From Mucilaginibacter gossypiicola (lineage in GTDB: Bacteria > Bacteroidota > Bacteroidia > Sphingobacteriales > Sphingobacteriaceae): a stretch of DNA of 64,000 bases. This document shows, piece by piece, positions 25,500-34,200 of the stretch. Position numbers and translations under genes: made by a program. The notes under the pieces are model-generated. The model was given only the letters and a program-made list of their open reading frames with translations, ran no database searches and had not been told where the DNA came from. The DNA is taken from NCBI RefSeq assembly GCF_900110105.1, contig NZ_FOCL01000002.1:972490-1036489 (forward strand), read 5' to 3'. Position 1 is the first letter of the stretch. The number at the start of each line of letters is the position of its first letter.

Positions 25500-26822
25500 T
25501 CATTGCTTCAGGTCCGGCCTGCTAAGCTTAATAATTTGCCATGCCACCTCTGCACTTGATAGCGCCACCAGCGCAAAAATAGCTGCCGAAAGGGCTTTAG
25601 GTGTTGAGCTTAATGCGCCGCCAAGCGCAACTGCGTAAACAATCAATGGCAGCAATAAAACCAAACATAGCCCGGTGACACTAAGCGGAATGCGGAAAGG
25701 CCGTTCCTTCATCGGTTCCTTGATGCGGAGTTTTACAAGGGCAATGTATTCTAAAGAAAGCCCGGCGCCATAAACTGTTACATCGATAATCAGGAGGTCG
25801 GCAAAGGTCCACAGTACCATAAAGCTTACTACTATGGAGCAGATAAAGATGGAAACGAAGGGTGTTTTGAAACGAGGGTGAAGCTTGTTCAACCCTTTTG
25901 GTAGCAAGTTATCTTCGGACATTACCTGTGGTACACGTGATACGGATAACAACACTGCGGTATAAATTCCCAGTGTGGAGGCCATGCCGCCGGCTGCAAC
26001 TACTATGCCCAGCCAGTGCCCGCCAATGAGTACGCCTAACGCGGGGAAGCCGCTATCGGTTAGGGTATCATGGTTAATGCCTGATTGCTGGGCTACCCAA
26101 ATAGCAAAAAAGTAGATCACCATTACCAGCGCGAAAGCTGTAAAAATAGAAATGAGATAGGAGCGTACCGGCTTTTCAACCTCTTCGGCATAAGTGGTTA
26201 CGTTATCCCAGCCCAGGCAGTTCCACATCACGGTATATAAAGCCATGCCGAACGATGGAAAACTAAGACCCTTTAATGAAGTTGTAGGAATGTGCATTGC
26301 CCCGCTGTGGTGATAAATGCCTAATACAATCAATAATATAATAGGGGCAAGTACAGCGGCACTTAAAAACAGCGAAACCCTGCCCACGGGCATAATGCCC
26401 AAAATGTTTAGCCCCGCCGATGCCCAGATGATCACCAAACAAACCGGGATCTGAAAGTTTAACAGTTCGGGGAAAAAGAAACCGGCATATTGCACAAAAA
26501 GCACCGGGTAAATAGCAAGGTCAACAAAGGTGTAGAGCCATGTCCACCAGCCTTCAATAAAACCCCAGTGCAGGCCGAGGGCATATTTTACCCATTTATA
26601 ATAGCCGCCGGTTATAGGCATCATGCTATTAAGCTCAAGCACAGTAAATATGGCCGGAACATCCCACATTAACGGAGTTATAAGCAGGATCAGTAAAGCC
26701 CCGTGATCGCCGGCGTAACTCAATAACGGTTCAAGGCCGTAGGGACCTCCGGATACAGTAAAGAAAATAACAGCGACAAGCTGTATTGGGCGTATTTTTT
26801 TTAACGAGGCTGCAGAGGGCAT
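25500..26822 (-). CDS. APC family amino acid permease
   Basis: 440 residues, about twelve membrane helices. The first helix holds the substrate-binding unwound segment VSGGPYGLEPLLSYAG, typical of APC transporters. LELNSMMPITGGYYKWVKYALG and VTTYAEEVEKPVRSYL are further family landmarks. It probably imports an amino acid or polyamine by proton coupling; the substrate cannot be read. A 28-base palindrome covers its start codon, so a dimeric repressor may control it. No terminator is seen between it and the M28 gene, but E-type repeats separate them. Confidence 0.9.
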   Translation of the reverse strand: MPSAASLKKIRPIQLVAVIFFTVSGGPYGLEPLLSYAGDHGALLILLITPLMWDVPAIFTVLELNSMMPITGGYYKWVKYALGLHWGFIEGWWTWLYTFVDLAIYPVLFVQYAGFFFPELLNFQIPVCLVIIWASAGLNILGIMPVGRVSLFLSAAVLAPIILLIVLGIYHHSGAMHIPTTSLKGLSFPSFGMALYTVMWNCLGWDNVTTYAEEVEKPVRSYLISIFTAFALVMVIYFFAIWVAQQSGINHDTLTDSGFPALGVLIGGHWLGIVVAAGGMASTLGIYTAVLLSVSRVPQVMSEDNLLPKGLNKLHPRFKTPFVSIFICSIVVSFMVLWTFADLLIIDVTVYGAGLSLEYIALVKLRIKEPMKERPFRIPLSVTGLCLVLLLPLIVYAVALGGALSSTPKALSAAIFALVALSSAEVAWQIIKLSRPDLKQ

Positions 26823-26846
26823 AAGCTATAAAAATATAACTTATGC
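26819..26846. promoter_or_regulatory. palindrome over the APC permease start codon (putative operator)
   Basis: GCATAAG...CTTATGC arms with inner TATA-AAAA-TATA, dyad symmetric over 28 bases apart from the centre and one pair. The ATG of the permease lies inside one arm. The inner TATTTTTA resembles a -7 box on the minus strand, so a bound regulator would block both initiation steps. Confidence 0.45.
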
Positions 26847-26876
26847 GTTAATATTTTAATTTTTTGTTGATGTCCT

Positions 26877-26903
26877 TAGGGCGTGCTGAACTTGTTTCAG
26901 CAT
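26877..26903. repeat. family F fragment
   Basis: GCGTGCTGAACTTGTTTCAG is related to the units at 7951 and 13161; a short remnant in the gap before the toxin terminator. Confidence 0.45.
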
Positions 26904-26963
26904 CCCATGCGCTAAGTAACACGCATACTAAGCAATCAGCAGCTTGTCCTGTGGGGGACTTAA

Positions 26964-26992
26964 CAAAAAAGGCCAGCTTTGCAGCCGGCCTT
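26964..26992 (-). terminator. terminator after the toxin gene
   Basis: Minus strand: AAGGCCGGC, 6-base loop, GCTGGCCTT then TTTT. It lies just past the yoeB-like stop at 26999. Confidence 0.75.
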
Positions 26993-26998
26993 CGTGGA

Positions 26999-27259
26999 TC
27001 ATTCATAATGTCCTCGTAAAGAATAAACATTGATGGTTTCATCAACCACATCATAGATAATGCGGTGTTCGGAGTTTATTCGTCTCGACCACTTTCCTGT
27101 TAATTTATATTTGAGAGGCTCCGGTTTTCCTATTCCTTCAAAAGGATGAGCTTTCATATCATTAAATATCTGCGAAATCTTTTTTTGAATAGCCTTATTA
27201 CCGGATTTTTTCCAGTACTCAAAGTCCCTTATCGCTTTTTCGTATAAGTCTATTTCCAT
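26999..27259 (-). CDS. yoeB: Txe/YoeB family toxin (ribosome-dependent mRNA interferase)
   Basis: 86 residues, full length. Family landmarks are FEYWKKSGNKAIQKKISQIFNDM, HPFEGIGKPEPLKYKLTGKWSRRINSEHRIIYDV and the C-terminal YSLRGHYE. The catalytic Glu, Arg and C-terminal His are in place, so the toxin looks active. YoeB binds the 50S/30S A site and cleaves mRNA at start codons. Its ATG overlaps by 10 bases the end of the upstream small gene on the same strand, the normal antitoxin-first order. Confidence 0.93.
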   Translation of the reverse strand: MEIDLYEKAIRDFEYWKKSGNKAIQKKISQIFNDMKAHPFEGIGKPEPLKYKLTGKWSRRINSEHRIIYDVVDETINVYSLRGHYE

Positions 27260-27453
27260 AGGTCGTCGGTATTTACCCTAACGCCTTTTTTGCCGGCCTT
27301 TCGTGCTGCTTCGCCTGCTAATACCTGTTCAACAAATTCGGCATTGTATGAGCCTTTATCGTGTTTCTCAAAATTGATTTTGAGCGCTTTTAAAAAAGCT
27401 TTTATTGCCGCTGATTGTTCTTTGTTTTCAGGATGTACAATGAATGTTTCCAT
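27250..27453 (-). CDS. antitoxin partner of the YoeB toxin (not YefM/Phd type by eye)
   Basis: 67 residues from the ATG at 27453 (an upstream in-frame TTG is rejected because it overlaps the promoter box). The sequence starts METFIVHPENKEQSAAIKAF and includes LKINFEKHD and EFVEQVLAGEAARKAGKKG. It does not show the Phd/YefM N-terminal fold; it resembles the DUF2683-like small proteins found next to YoeB/RelE toxins in Bacteroidota. The 10-base overlap with the toxin and the shared promoter make the antitoxin role likely. The long helix near 45-60 would be the toxin-binding part. Confidence 0.8.
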   Translation of the reverse strand: METFIVHPENKEQSAAIKAFLKALKINFEKHDKGSYNAEFVEQVLAGEAARKAGKKGVRVNTDDLWK

Positions 27454-27456
27454 ACA

Positions 27457-27464
27457 CAAATTTA
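27457..27464 (-). promoter_or_regulatory. -7 box of the toxin-antitoxin operon (TAAATTTG)
   Basis: Minus-strand TAAATTTG fits TAnnTTTG and ends three bases before the antitoxin ATG, so the transcript would be leaderless. Confidence 0.5.
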
Positions 27465-27492
27465 ATCAATAATATTTAATTGGCATTAACAA

Positions 27493-27518
27493 AGAAGGCG
27501 CCGTGATGGGCGCCTTCT
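27493..27518 (-). terminator. terminator after the M61 peptidase
   Basis: AGAAGGCGCC (27493-27502) pairs with GGCGCCTTCT (27509-27518) around a 6-base loop; it lies 20 bases past the M61 stop. Confidence 0.8.
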
Positions 27519-27537
27519 TCTCTATAAAAAACAATTC

Positions 27538-29340
27538 TTACAAGCTCAACCACTTTTTCCTTACAGTCAATTGCTGCTCGCTCGGGCTATCAACAGTAAC
27601 AATATTGTATTTAACGCGGTTGCTTTTCAACAGCGTAATCGGGAGGATAATGGCTTGTCCATCGCGGGTTACAGTAACCTCAATTTTATCGCCGGGATTT
27701 TTACCATTGATCATAGTTGCAGCATCGGTAACCGGTGTGCCGTCAATTGCGGTGATCTCGTCGTTTACGTTAATGCCATCGATATAAGCAGCGGTGCCGC
27801 GTTGTACGCCGGTCACAATGATCTTTTTATTAGCCGTTGTTGCTGTAGTAACACCTAAAGCCGCATCATTTTTATCGGCCAGCTCATCAACTACTTTGTA
27901 GCCGGCGTAGCCTAAGTATTTGTTATAATCAACCGGAGCCAGACCGTTGATGTATTTGGCATAAAAATCGTCAAGTTTTTTACCTGCGAATTTTTCAAAG
28001 GCAGCTTTAAATTCAGCATCGGTATAACCGCGTTTTTTGATTTTGTAATACTGAGTGTACATGTATTTCATGGCATCATCTAACGAGTATTTGCCTTTGC
28101 TATCGTTGATGATCTCCAAATCAAGCATCATACCGATGATCGCACCTTTATTATAATACGATATAGTGGTATTGTTGGAGTTTTCGTTAGGACGGTAAGC
28201 TTTGATCCAGGCGTCGAAGCTTGATTCGGCAACGGTTTGTACATCTTTACCGGGCAGGTTTTCGAGGATATTGAACTCGCCTTCCAGGGTATCAAAGTAA
28301 TTGCCGACAGGGAACAGCTGAGTACGGCGAACTATAATGCCCTGGTAATACTCGGTAAATCCTTCGGCTATCCACAGGTTGGTAGTGTAGTTTTCGGTAT
28401 CATAATCAAACGGACCTAAAACTACCGGGCGCAGGCGTTTTACATTCCACAAATGGAAATGTTCGTGCGCAACCAGGCCTAAAAAGCTTTGGTAGCCTTT
28501 ATCATTAGCATAGTTATCGCGCGATGCGCCTAAAACAGTTGAGCTCAGGTGTTCCAAACCACCACCGTTACGCTGGCGGTTGTGTACTATAAATACATAA
28601 TGTTTGTTAGGGTTCTCGCCAAAAACGGCGGCTTCCTGATCAACAATTTTATGGATATCGGCTTTTAATTTTTCCTTGTCATAATTACCGCCGCCGTACA
28701 TGCATATCTCATAATGAACACCCGATGCATCAAAGCCAAAAACATCCTGGTTGCCTACTTCAATAGGCGAATCGAACAGGATATCAAAATTGGGCGATAA
28801 ACGGGTAAAAGGATCATTATTTACCATGTCGAGGCTGGTTGAAACCTTATCCCAGTTTTTGTATGGTTTAATATGGATGATAGCGGGCGAATGCAGCATG
28901 TTGGCCGGATAAATAAAGATACCGGTAGTTGAAAGGAAGCCGTGTGAGGCATCGATAAAGCTGGTACGTACCGAAAGCTCAAAGGCGTAAACCCTGTATT
29001 TTACCGTTACCGCCGAAATTCCTTTTGTAACAATTTGCCAGGTATTCTTGTTGATTTTGGGTGCTGCAATTGGCTTGCCGTTGGTTTCGGCATTTAATGA
29101 TTCAATGTTTTTTGCGAACTCGCGTACCAGGTATGAGCCGGGCGTCCATACCGGCATTTTAAGCTCAAGGGTGTTTTGTTGAAGGCCGGTAATGTGCATT
29201 TCAATGTCAGCATAATGGGCCTGGGCTTCCGGAAACGAAACATTGTAGTTGATTTGAGCGTTGGCGGCCGCTTTGCTGATGGTAGTACTCATAATTAAAA
29301 GCGTTAGAAAAAATAACGTGCGTAGGTTGGTCAGTTTCAT
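27538..29340 (-). CDS. M61 family metallopeptidase (glycyl aminopeptidase-like) with PDZ domain
   Basis: 600 residues. A signal peptide (about 1-25, TLFFLTLLIMSTTISKAAA) directs export. The N-terminal beta domain carries LELKMPVWTPGSYLVREFAKNIE, typical of M61. The zinc site is VAHEHFHLWNVKRLRP (HExxH near 292) with the downstream Glu in WIAEGFTEYYQG. A PDZ domain closes the protein (about 500-590: VTGVQRGTAAYIDGINVNDEITAIDGTPV). M61 enzymes are periplasmic aminopeptidases with a preference for Gly or Ala. Monocistronic, with a terminator downstream. Confidence 0.94.
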   Translation of the reverse strand: MKLTNLRTLFFLTLLIMSTTISKAAANAQINYNVSFPEAQAHYADIEMHITGLQQNTLELKMPVWTPGSYLVREFAKNIESLNAETNGKPIAAPKINKNTWQIVTKGISAVTVKYRVYAFELSVRTSFIDASHGFLSTTGIFIYPANMLHSPAIIHIKPYKNWDKVSTSLDMVNNDPFTRLSPNFDILFDSPIEVGNQDVFGFDASGVHYEICMYGGGNYDKEKLKADIHKIVDQEAAVFGENPNKHYVFIVHNRQRNGGGLEHLSSTVLGASRDNYANDKGYQSFLGLVAHEHFHLWNVKRLRPVVLGPFDYDTENYTTNLWIAEGFTEYYQGIIVRRTQLFPVGNYFDTLEGEFNILENLPGKDVQTVAESSFDAWIKAYRPNENSNNTTISYYNKGAIIGMMLDLEIINDSKGKYSLDDAMKYMYTQYYKIKKRGYTDAEFKAAFEKFAGKKLDDFYAKYINGLAPVDYNKYLGYAGYKVVDELADKNDAALGVTTATTANKKIIVTGVQRGTAAYIDGINVNDEITAIDGTPVTDAATMINGKNPGDKIEVTVTRDGQAIILPITLLKSNRVKYNIVTVDSPSEQQLTVRKKWLSL

Positions 29341-29457
29341 GGTCGCAATTTATAAAAATTATATAATCAGTTATGAATGTGGCATTACTGCACCCCAAAC
29401 ACCGTTGTAAAATGGTTGATACATGCAACTATTGTTAATGTTATGCTATTAGTTTTA

Positions 29458-29477
29458 CATCGATTTTTAAGTCGATG
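29458..29477. promoter_or_regulatory. palindrome over the marR start (putative MarR operator)
   Basis: CATCGA-N8-TCGATG, a 20-base dyad whose right arm ends with the ATG of the MarR gene (29475-29477); most inner bases are symmetric too. Size and position suit self-repression by a MarR dimer, which would silence the whole efflux operon. Confidence 0.55.
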
Positions 29478-29942
29478 GAACTGATTGAACCTATTTCGCG
29501 CAAGCTAATCCGCTTAGGTAAACTGTACGTGGATGTACTGGTTAAACATACCACTCACCTGGATGTTACCCGGTACCATTACATACTTTCGCTCATTTAT
29601 TTTCACGACGGTCAGCTTACACAAAACGCGCTGGCGCACCTGCTGGGCAAGGATAAATCGGCCATGGTGAATATCATCAACCTGCTTACCGAAAAAGGTT
29701 TTGTTTACCGCGAAAACAACCCGAACGACAGGCGGCAGCAACTGCTACGGGTTACCGATAAGGCAAAACTGGCCGTGCCGCAGATCATCGAAACATTTGA
29801 AAATATTAACGCAGATAGTACCGAAGGCATATCCGAAGCCGATATGCAGGTATTTGAAAGCGTACTTACCCGCATGCATAAAAATTTAAAACCATTAATA
29901 TCACCCGAAACAACCCTACAAGCTAAACCACACACGGATTAA
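29475..29942 (+). CDS. MarR family transcriptional regulator of the efflux operon
   Basis: 155 residues. The winged helix reads YILSLIYFHDGQLTQNALAHLLGKDKSAMVNIINLLTEKGFVYRENNPNDRRQQLLRVTDKA: HTH plus the wing with the DxRxxxLxxT motif that defines MarR. It is the first gene of an operon; the periplasmic adaptor starts 7 bases after its stop, followed by the RND pump and TolC protein. A palindrome overlapping its own ATG suggests autorepression relieved by a small hydrophobic or phenolic ligand, as for other MarR proteins. Confidence 0.92.
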   Translation: MELIEPISRKLIRLGKLYVDVLVKHTTHLDVTRYHYILSLIYFHDGQLTQNALAHLLGKDKSAMVNIINLLTEKGFVYRENNPNDRRQQLLRVTDKAKLAVPQIIETFENINADSTEGISEADMQVFESVLTRMHKNLKPLISPETTLQAKPHTD

Positions 29943-29949
29943 ACAAAGT

Positions 29950-31029
29950 ATGAAAACGAAATATATTATTTACACGGCGCTGGCCCTGCTGGTTGCCTAT
30001 TTAGTTTACAATAAATTTTTTAGCGAGGGGGCAAAGAAATCGGCCGCGGCTATGGCTTCGGGTAAGGGCGATAAGAAAAAGGGCGGTCCGGTAGGCGTTA
30101 ACGTAATGATAGTTAAAGAGACAGCAGTAAATAACATCATTGATATTACCGGTACTATTGATGCCAATGAAAAGGTAAGCCTGATAAGTCAAACCGCAGG
30201 CAACATCACCGGCATATATTTCAACGAAGGCACTAAGGTAACAAAGGGGCAACTGCTGGTTAAAGTTTATAACCAGGATTTGGAAGCTTCGTTGCAACAA
30301 AACCAATACCAGGTAGCATTGGCTAAACAACAGGAAAGCCGCAACCGTCAGTTACTTCAAAAAGAGGCCATAAGCCAGGAAGAATATGATACCTCGTTAA
30401 CTTCCTTAAACTCCTTAAAGGCTGCCGCCGATGTCATTAAGGCGCAGATTGCCCGTACCGAAATCCGTGCGCCATTTTCAGGCACTATCGGTTTAAGGAA
30501 TGTGAGCCCCGGCAGTTATTTGTCGCCATCATCACCTATTGCCAACCTGGTTAATATCGATCCGGCTAAAGTAACTTTTGCTGTGCCTGAAAGGTACCTT
30601 TCTATACTGGGCCCAGGCAGCAAGATCAGGTTCAAAACCGAAAGCTCGATGGAGAATTTTGTGGGTACTGTTTATGCTATTGATCCTTCAATTGATGCCA
30701 GCTCACGTACTATTACTGTACGCGCTAAAGCGCCAAATCCTAAAGGTATATTAACTGCCGGTAGTTTTGCCAAGATCAATTTAACACTTGATCAAATCCC
30801 TAAAACCATTTTGCTGCCAACGGAGGCAGTTATTCCTGATTTGAAAAGCAGCCTGGTTTGGATTTACCACAATGGTACCGCGGTATCAAAGCCGGTAAAA
30901 ACAGATCTGCGTACAGATACTAAGATTCAGGTTATTGAAGGCTTGAAGCCAGGTGATAGTGTTGTAGTATCGGGCCTGATCCAAATGCGTCCAAAAGTGC
31001 CTTTGAAAATTTTAAAAGTTATTAAATAA
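29950..31029 (+). CDS. RND efflux periplasmic adaptor (membrane fusion protein)
   Basis: 359 residues. It has an N-terminal anchor (about 5-20), then DITGTIDANEKVSLISQTAGNITGIYFNEGTKVTKGQLLVKV, a lipoyl half, an alpha-hairpin of Q/A-rich helices (about 110-150), the second lipoyl half TEIRAPFSGTIGLRNVSPGSYL, and a beta-barrel and membrane-proximal domain. This is the HlyD/MexA type of adaptor that joins an RND pump to an outer-membrane channel. It follows marR by 7 bp and precedes the pump gene by 6 bp, so it is part of one tight operon. Confidence 0.95.
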   Translation: MKTKYIIYTALALLVAYLVYNKFFSEGAKKSAAAMASGKGDKKKGGPVGVNVMIVKETAVNNIIDITGTIDANEKVSLISQTAGNITGIYFNEGTKVTKGQLLVKVYNQDLEASLQQNQYQVALAKQQESRNRQLLQKEAISQEEYDTSLTSLNSLKAAADVIKAQIARTEIRAPFSGTIGLRNVSPGSYLSPSSPIANLVNIDPAKVTFAVPERYLSILGPGSKIRFKTESSMENFVGTVYAIDPSIDASSRTITVRAKAPNPKGILTAGSFAKINLTLDQIPKTILLPTEAVIPDLKSSLVWIYHNGTAVSKPVKTDLRTDTKIQVIEGLKPGDSVVVSGLIQMRPKVPLKILKVIK

Positions 31030-31035
31030 ACCAAT

Positions 31036-34000
31036 ATGAGTTTATCCTCAGTAAGTATTAAGCGGCCGGTATTGGCAACAGTAATGTCTGTGGTTATTGT
31101 TGTGTTTGGTATTATCGGCTATAAATTTTTAGGGGTGAGGGATTTCCCTTCGGTTGACCCTCCAATTATTTCGGTATCCACCAGTTACTCTGGTGCCAAT
31201 GCCGATGTAATTGAATCGCAGATAACGGAACCGCTTGAAAAATCAATCAATGGTGTGCCGGGCATTCGTAACATCTCGTCAACAAGTTCGGTTGGGCAAA
31301 GTAACATCACAGTTGAGTTCGATCTTGATGCCGACCTGGAAACGGCCGCTAACGACGTGCGCGATAAAGTAAGCCAGGCCCAGCGCCAGCTGCCGCAGGA
31401 TATTAACGCCCCACCGGTAGTAACCAAGGCCGATGCCAGTGCCGATCAGATCATCACCCTTACCGTAAGCAGTAATACCCGTAACATAAACCAGCTGGAT
31501 GATTATGCGGAAAATGTGTTGTTGGAAGGCCTGCAAACCATCCCCGGAGTAAGTACCATCAACGTACAGGGACAGCGCCAGTATGCTATGCGCCTGTGGA
31601 TTGACCCCAACAAACTTTCGGCCCTTGGCGTTACAGCCACCGATATTGGCGCAGCTTTAGCTAAAGAGAACGTGGAGCTGCCTGCCGGTAAAATTGAAGG
31701 TAACAATACCGAGGTTACCATCAGGGCCTTAGGTAAACTGGCAACCGAGAAAGATTTTAACAACCTTATTATCCGTGCCGACAGCAGCCGGGTGATCAGG
31801 CTGAGCGATATTGGTTATGCTGTATTAGGTTCGGCGAATGAGGAAACCATCTTTAAAGAATCTGGTGTGCCGATGGTTGGTTTGGCTTTAGTGCCGCAAC
31901 CGGGCGCTAACTATGTACAGATAGCCAAAGATTTTTACGCCCGTTTAGAGCAGATCAAAAAAGATTTGCCCCCGGATATTTCGGTAAAAGTGGCTTTGGA
32001 TAATACGAGATTCATTAACCAATCAATTTCTGAGGTACAGGAAACACTCATCGTTGCGTTTGTTTTGGTGGTAATTATTATCTATCTCTTCTTCCGCGAT
32101 TGGCTGATAGCTTTCCGCCCGCTGATAGATATCCCGGTATCATTGATCGGTGCTTTCTTTATCATGTACATCTTCGGCTTTTCCATCAATATCTTAACCC
32201 TTTTAGGGATAGTACTGGCAACGGGCCTGGTGGTGGATGATGGTATTGTGGTAACAGAAAACATCTACAAAAAGGTAGAGGCTGGTATGGCAATCCGCAA
32301 GGCAGCATTTGAAGGTTCGGCCGAGATTTTTTTCGCGGTAGTATCCACATCGGTTACGCTGGCCGCGGTATTTTTACCCATTGTGTTTTTACAGGGCTTT
32401 ACCGGCCGCTTATTCCGTGAGTTTGCAGTGGTGGTAGCCGGGGCGGTATTGATATCGGCATTCGTATCCCTGTCGTTAACGCCGATGCTTAATGTAAAGC
32501 TGATCCGTAAAAATCAAAAGAAATCAAAGTTTTATGAAAGAACGGAGCCGTTCTTTGTAAACATGATCAACTCATATTCTGAGTCTCTTGTTAAGTTTAT
32601 GAAGCGTAAATGGGTGTCATTTGCCATTCTTGCTGCATCAATCATTATCATTGGGGTGCTGGTAAAAGTTATCCCGTCAGAGCTTGCCCCACTTGACGAC
32701 CGCAGCCTGCTGCGTTATAGTGTAACCGGTTCGGAAGGTGCAACCTATGAGTACATGACCAAATACATGGACAAGGTATCTAACCTGGTTGAGGATTCAA
32801 TTCCCGAATCAAACGTTAACCTTGAAATTGTATCACCATCGTTTGGTGGTGGCGGCGCATCAAATACCGGTTTCGGTAGGGTAGGGCTCGTTGGCCCAGA
32901 GGAGCGGAAACGCACCCAACAGGAGCTTGCCGACTGGCTCAACGCCAAACTGAGGAAAATGCCAGACGCCCGTGCCATTGTAGTGCAGGAACAAACCATA
33001 AGCGGCGGTGGTTCGGGATCAAAAACATCATTGCCGGTGCAGTACGTTATTCAGAACCAGGATTTTGAAAAGATCCGCAAGGTACTGCCAACGTTTTTTG
33101 CCGAGGTATCAAAAAGCCCTGTTTTCCAGGGAACGGATGTTAACCTGAAATTTACCAAACCCGAGCTGCGTGTGGTTACCGACCGCGAGCGTGCCCGAGA
33201 TTTAGGTGTTTCGGTTGATGATATTGCCCAAACGCTGCAGTTGTATTATAGTGCCGGCCGTTTGGATTATTTCCTGATAAATGGTAAGCAATACCAGGTG
33301 ATAGCACAGGTTGACCGCGCCCACCGTGATCAGCCGCTTGATTTGAAATCAATTTATGTGCGAAGCTCAAAAGGGACATTAGTGCAGCTGGATAACGTAG
33401 TTAAAACAACCGAGGGAGCAACACCTCCGGCCATTTACCACTTCAACCGTTATAAATCGGCAACACTATCGGCTGGTTTGGCTCCGGGTTACACCGTTGG
33501 TGATGGTATCAAAGAAATGGACAGGATCTCCAAAAGCCTGCTTGATGATACTTTCAGTACTGCGTTAAGTGGTCCGTCACGTGACTATGCCGAAGGCTCA
33601 TCAAACATCCTTTTTGCTTTTGGCTTTGCATTGCTGCTGATCTACCTGGTATTGGCTGCCCAATTTGAAAGCTTTATGGACCCGCTGATTGTGATGCTCA
33701 CCGTGCCGTTGGCTATTTCTGGTGCATTTTTATCATTGTGGCTGTTTAACCAAACCCTCAATATTTTTAGCGAGATCGGGATCATCACCCTGGTAGGGTT
33801 GGTAACCAAAAACGGGATCTTGATTGTAGAGTTTGCCAACCAGCGGATGGAGCAGGGGGTAGCCAAATACGAGGCGGTTGTTGAGGCTGCAACTGCACGT
33901 TTACGCCCAATATTAATGACAAGTCTGGCTGTAGTGCTTGGTGCGGTGCCAATTGCGTTTGCGTTGGGTGCCGGTGCAAAAAGCCGCGTATCATTAGGGA

Positions 34001-34194
34001 TTGTTATTATGGGTGGGATGCTATTTTCATTGGTGCTAACGCTTTATATTATCCCGATGATGTACCTGCTGCTGGCTGCCAAAAGTCGGAAAGACCACGA
34101 CCACGATCCTGAAGATATGGCCGCCGAAGCCGAAATGGCTGAAGCCGCACGTCATCCGCACCACCATGAACCTAAACTGATCGAAAACCTGTAA
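31036..34194 (+). CDS. RND multidrug efflux permease (AcrB/MexB family)
   Basis: 1052 residues, full length for an HAE1-type pump. TM1 follows the cytoplasmic start (VLATVMSVVIVVFGIIG), two large periplasmic loops flank the TM blocks, and the proton-relay aspartates are in GLVVDDGIVVTENIYK (about 402-408). GFTGRLFREFAVVVAGAVLISAFVSLSLTPML and VTKNGILIVEFANQ are signature stretches. It drives proton-coupled export of drugs or metabolites. The C-terminal tail is long and acidic and ends in a His-rich run, DHDHDPED..HPHHHEP, which is unusual and could bind metal. Confidence 0.96.
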   Translation: MSLSSVSIKRPVLATVMSVVIVVFGIIGYKFLGVRDFPSVDPPIISVSTSYSGANADVIESQITEPLEKSINGVPGIRNISSTSSVGQSNITVEFDLDADLETAANDVRDKVSQAQRQLPQDINAPPVVTKADASADQIITLTVSSNTRNINQLDDYAENVLLEGLQTIPGVSTINVQGQRQYAMRLWIDPNKLSALGVTATDIGAALAKENVELPAGKIEGNNTEVTIRALGKLATEKDFNNLIIRADSSRVIRLSDIGYAVLGSANEETIFKESGVPMVGLALVPQPGANYVQIAKDFYARLEQIKKDLPPDISVKVALDNTRFINQSISEVQETLIVAFVLVVIIIYLFFRDWLIAFRPLIDIPVSLIGAFFIMYIFGFSINILTLLGIVLATGLVVDDGIVVTENIYKKVEAGMAIRKAAFEGSAEIFFAVVSTSVTLAAVFLPIVFLQGFTGRLFREFAVVVAGAVLISAFVSLSLTPMLNVKLIRKNQKKSKFYERTEPFFVNMINSYSESLVKFMKRKWVSFAILAASIIIIGVLVKVIPSELAPLDDRSLLRYSVTGSEGATYEYMTKYMDKVSNLVEDSIPESNVNLEIVSPSFGGGGASNTGFGRVGLVGPEERKRTQQELADWLNAKLRKMPDARAIVVQEQTISGGGSGSKTSLPVQYVIQNQDFEKIRKVLPTFFAEVSKSPVFQGTDVNLKFTKPELRVVTDRERARDLGVSVDDIAQTLQLYYSAGRLDYFLINGKQYQVIAQVDRAHRDQPLDLKSIYVRSSKGTLVQLDNVVKTTEGATPPAIYHFNRYKSATLSAGLAPGYTVGDGIKEMDRISKSLLDDTFSTALSGPSRDYAEGSSNILFAFGFALLLIYLVLAAQFESFMDPLIVMLTVPLAISGAFLSLWLFNQTLNIFSEIGIITLVGLVTKNGILIVEFANQRMEQGVAKYEAVVEAATARLRPILMTSLAVVLGAVPIAFALGAGAKSRVSLGIVIMGGMLFSLVLTLYIIPMMYLLLAAKSRKDHDHDPEDMAAEAEMAEAARHPHHHEPKLIENL

Positions 34195-34200
34195 TATAAT

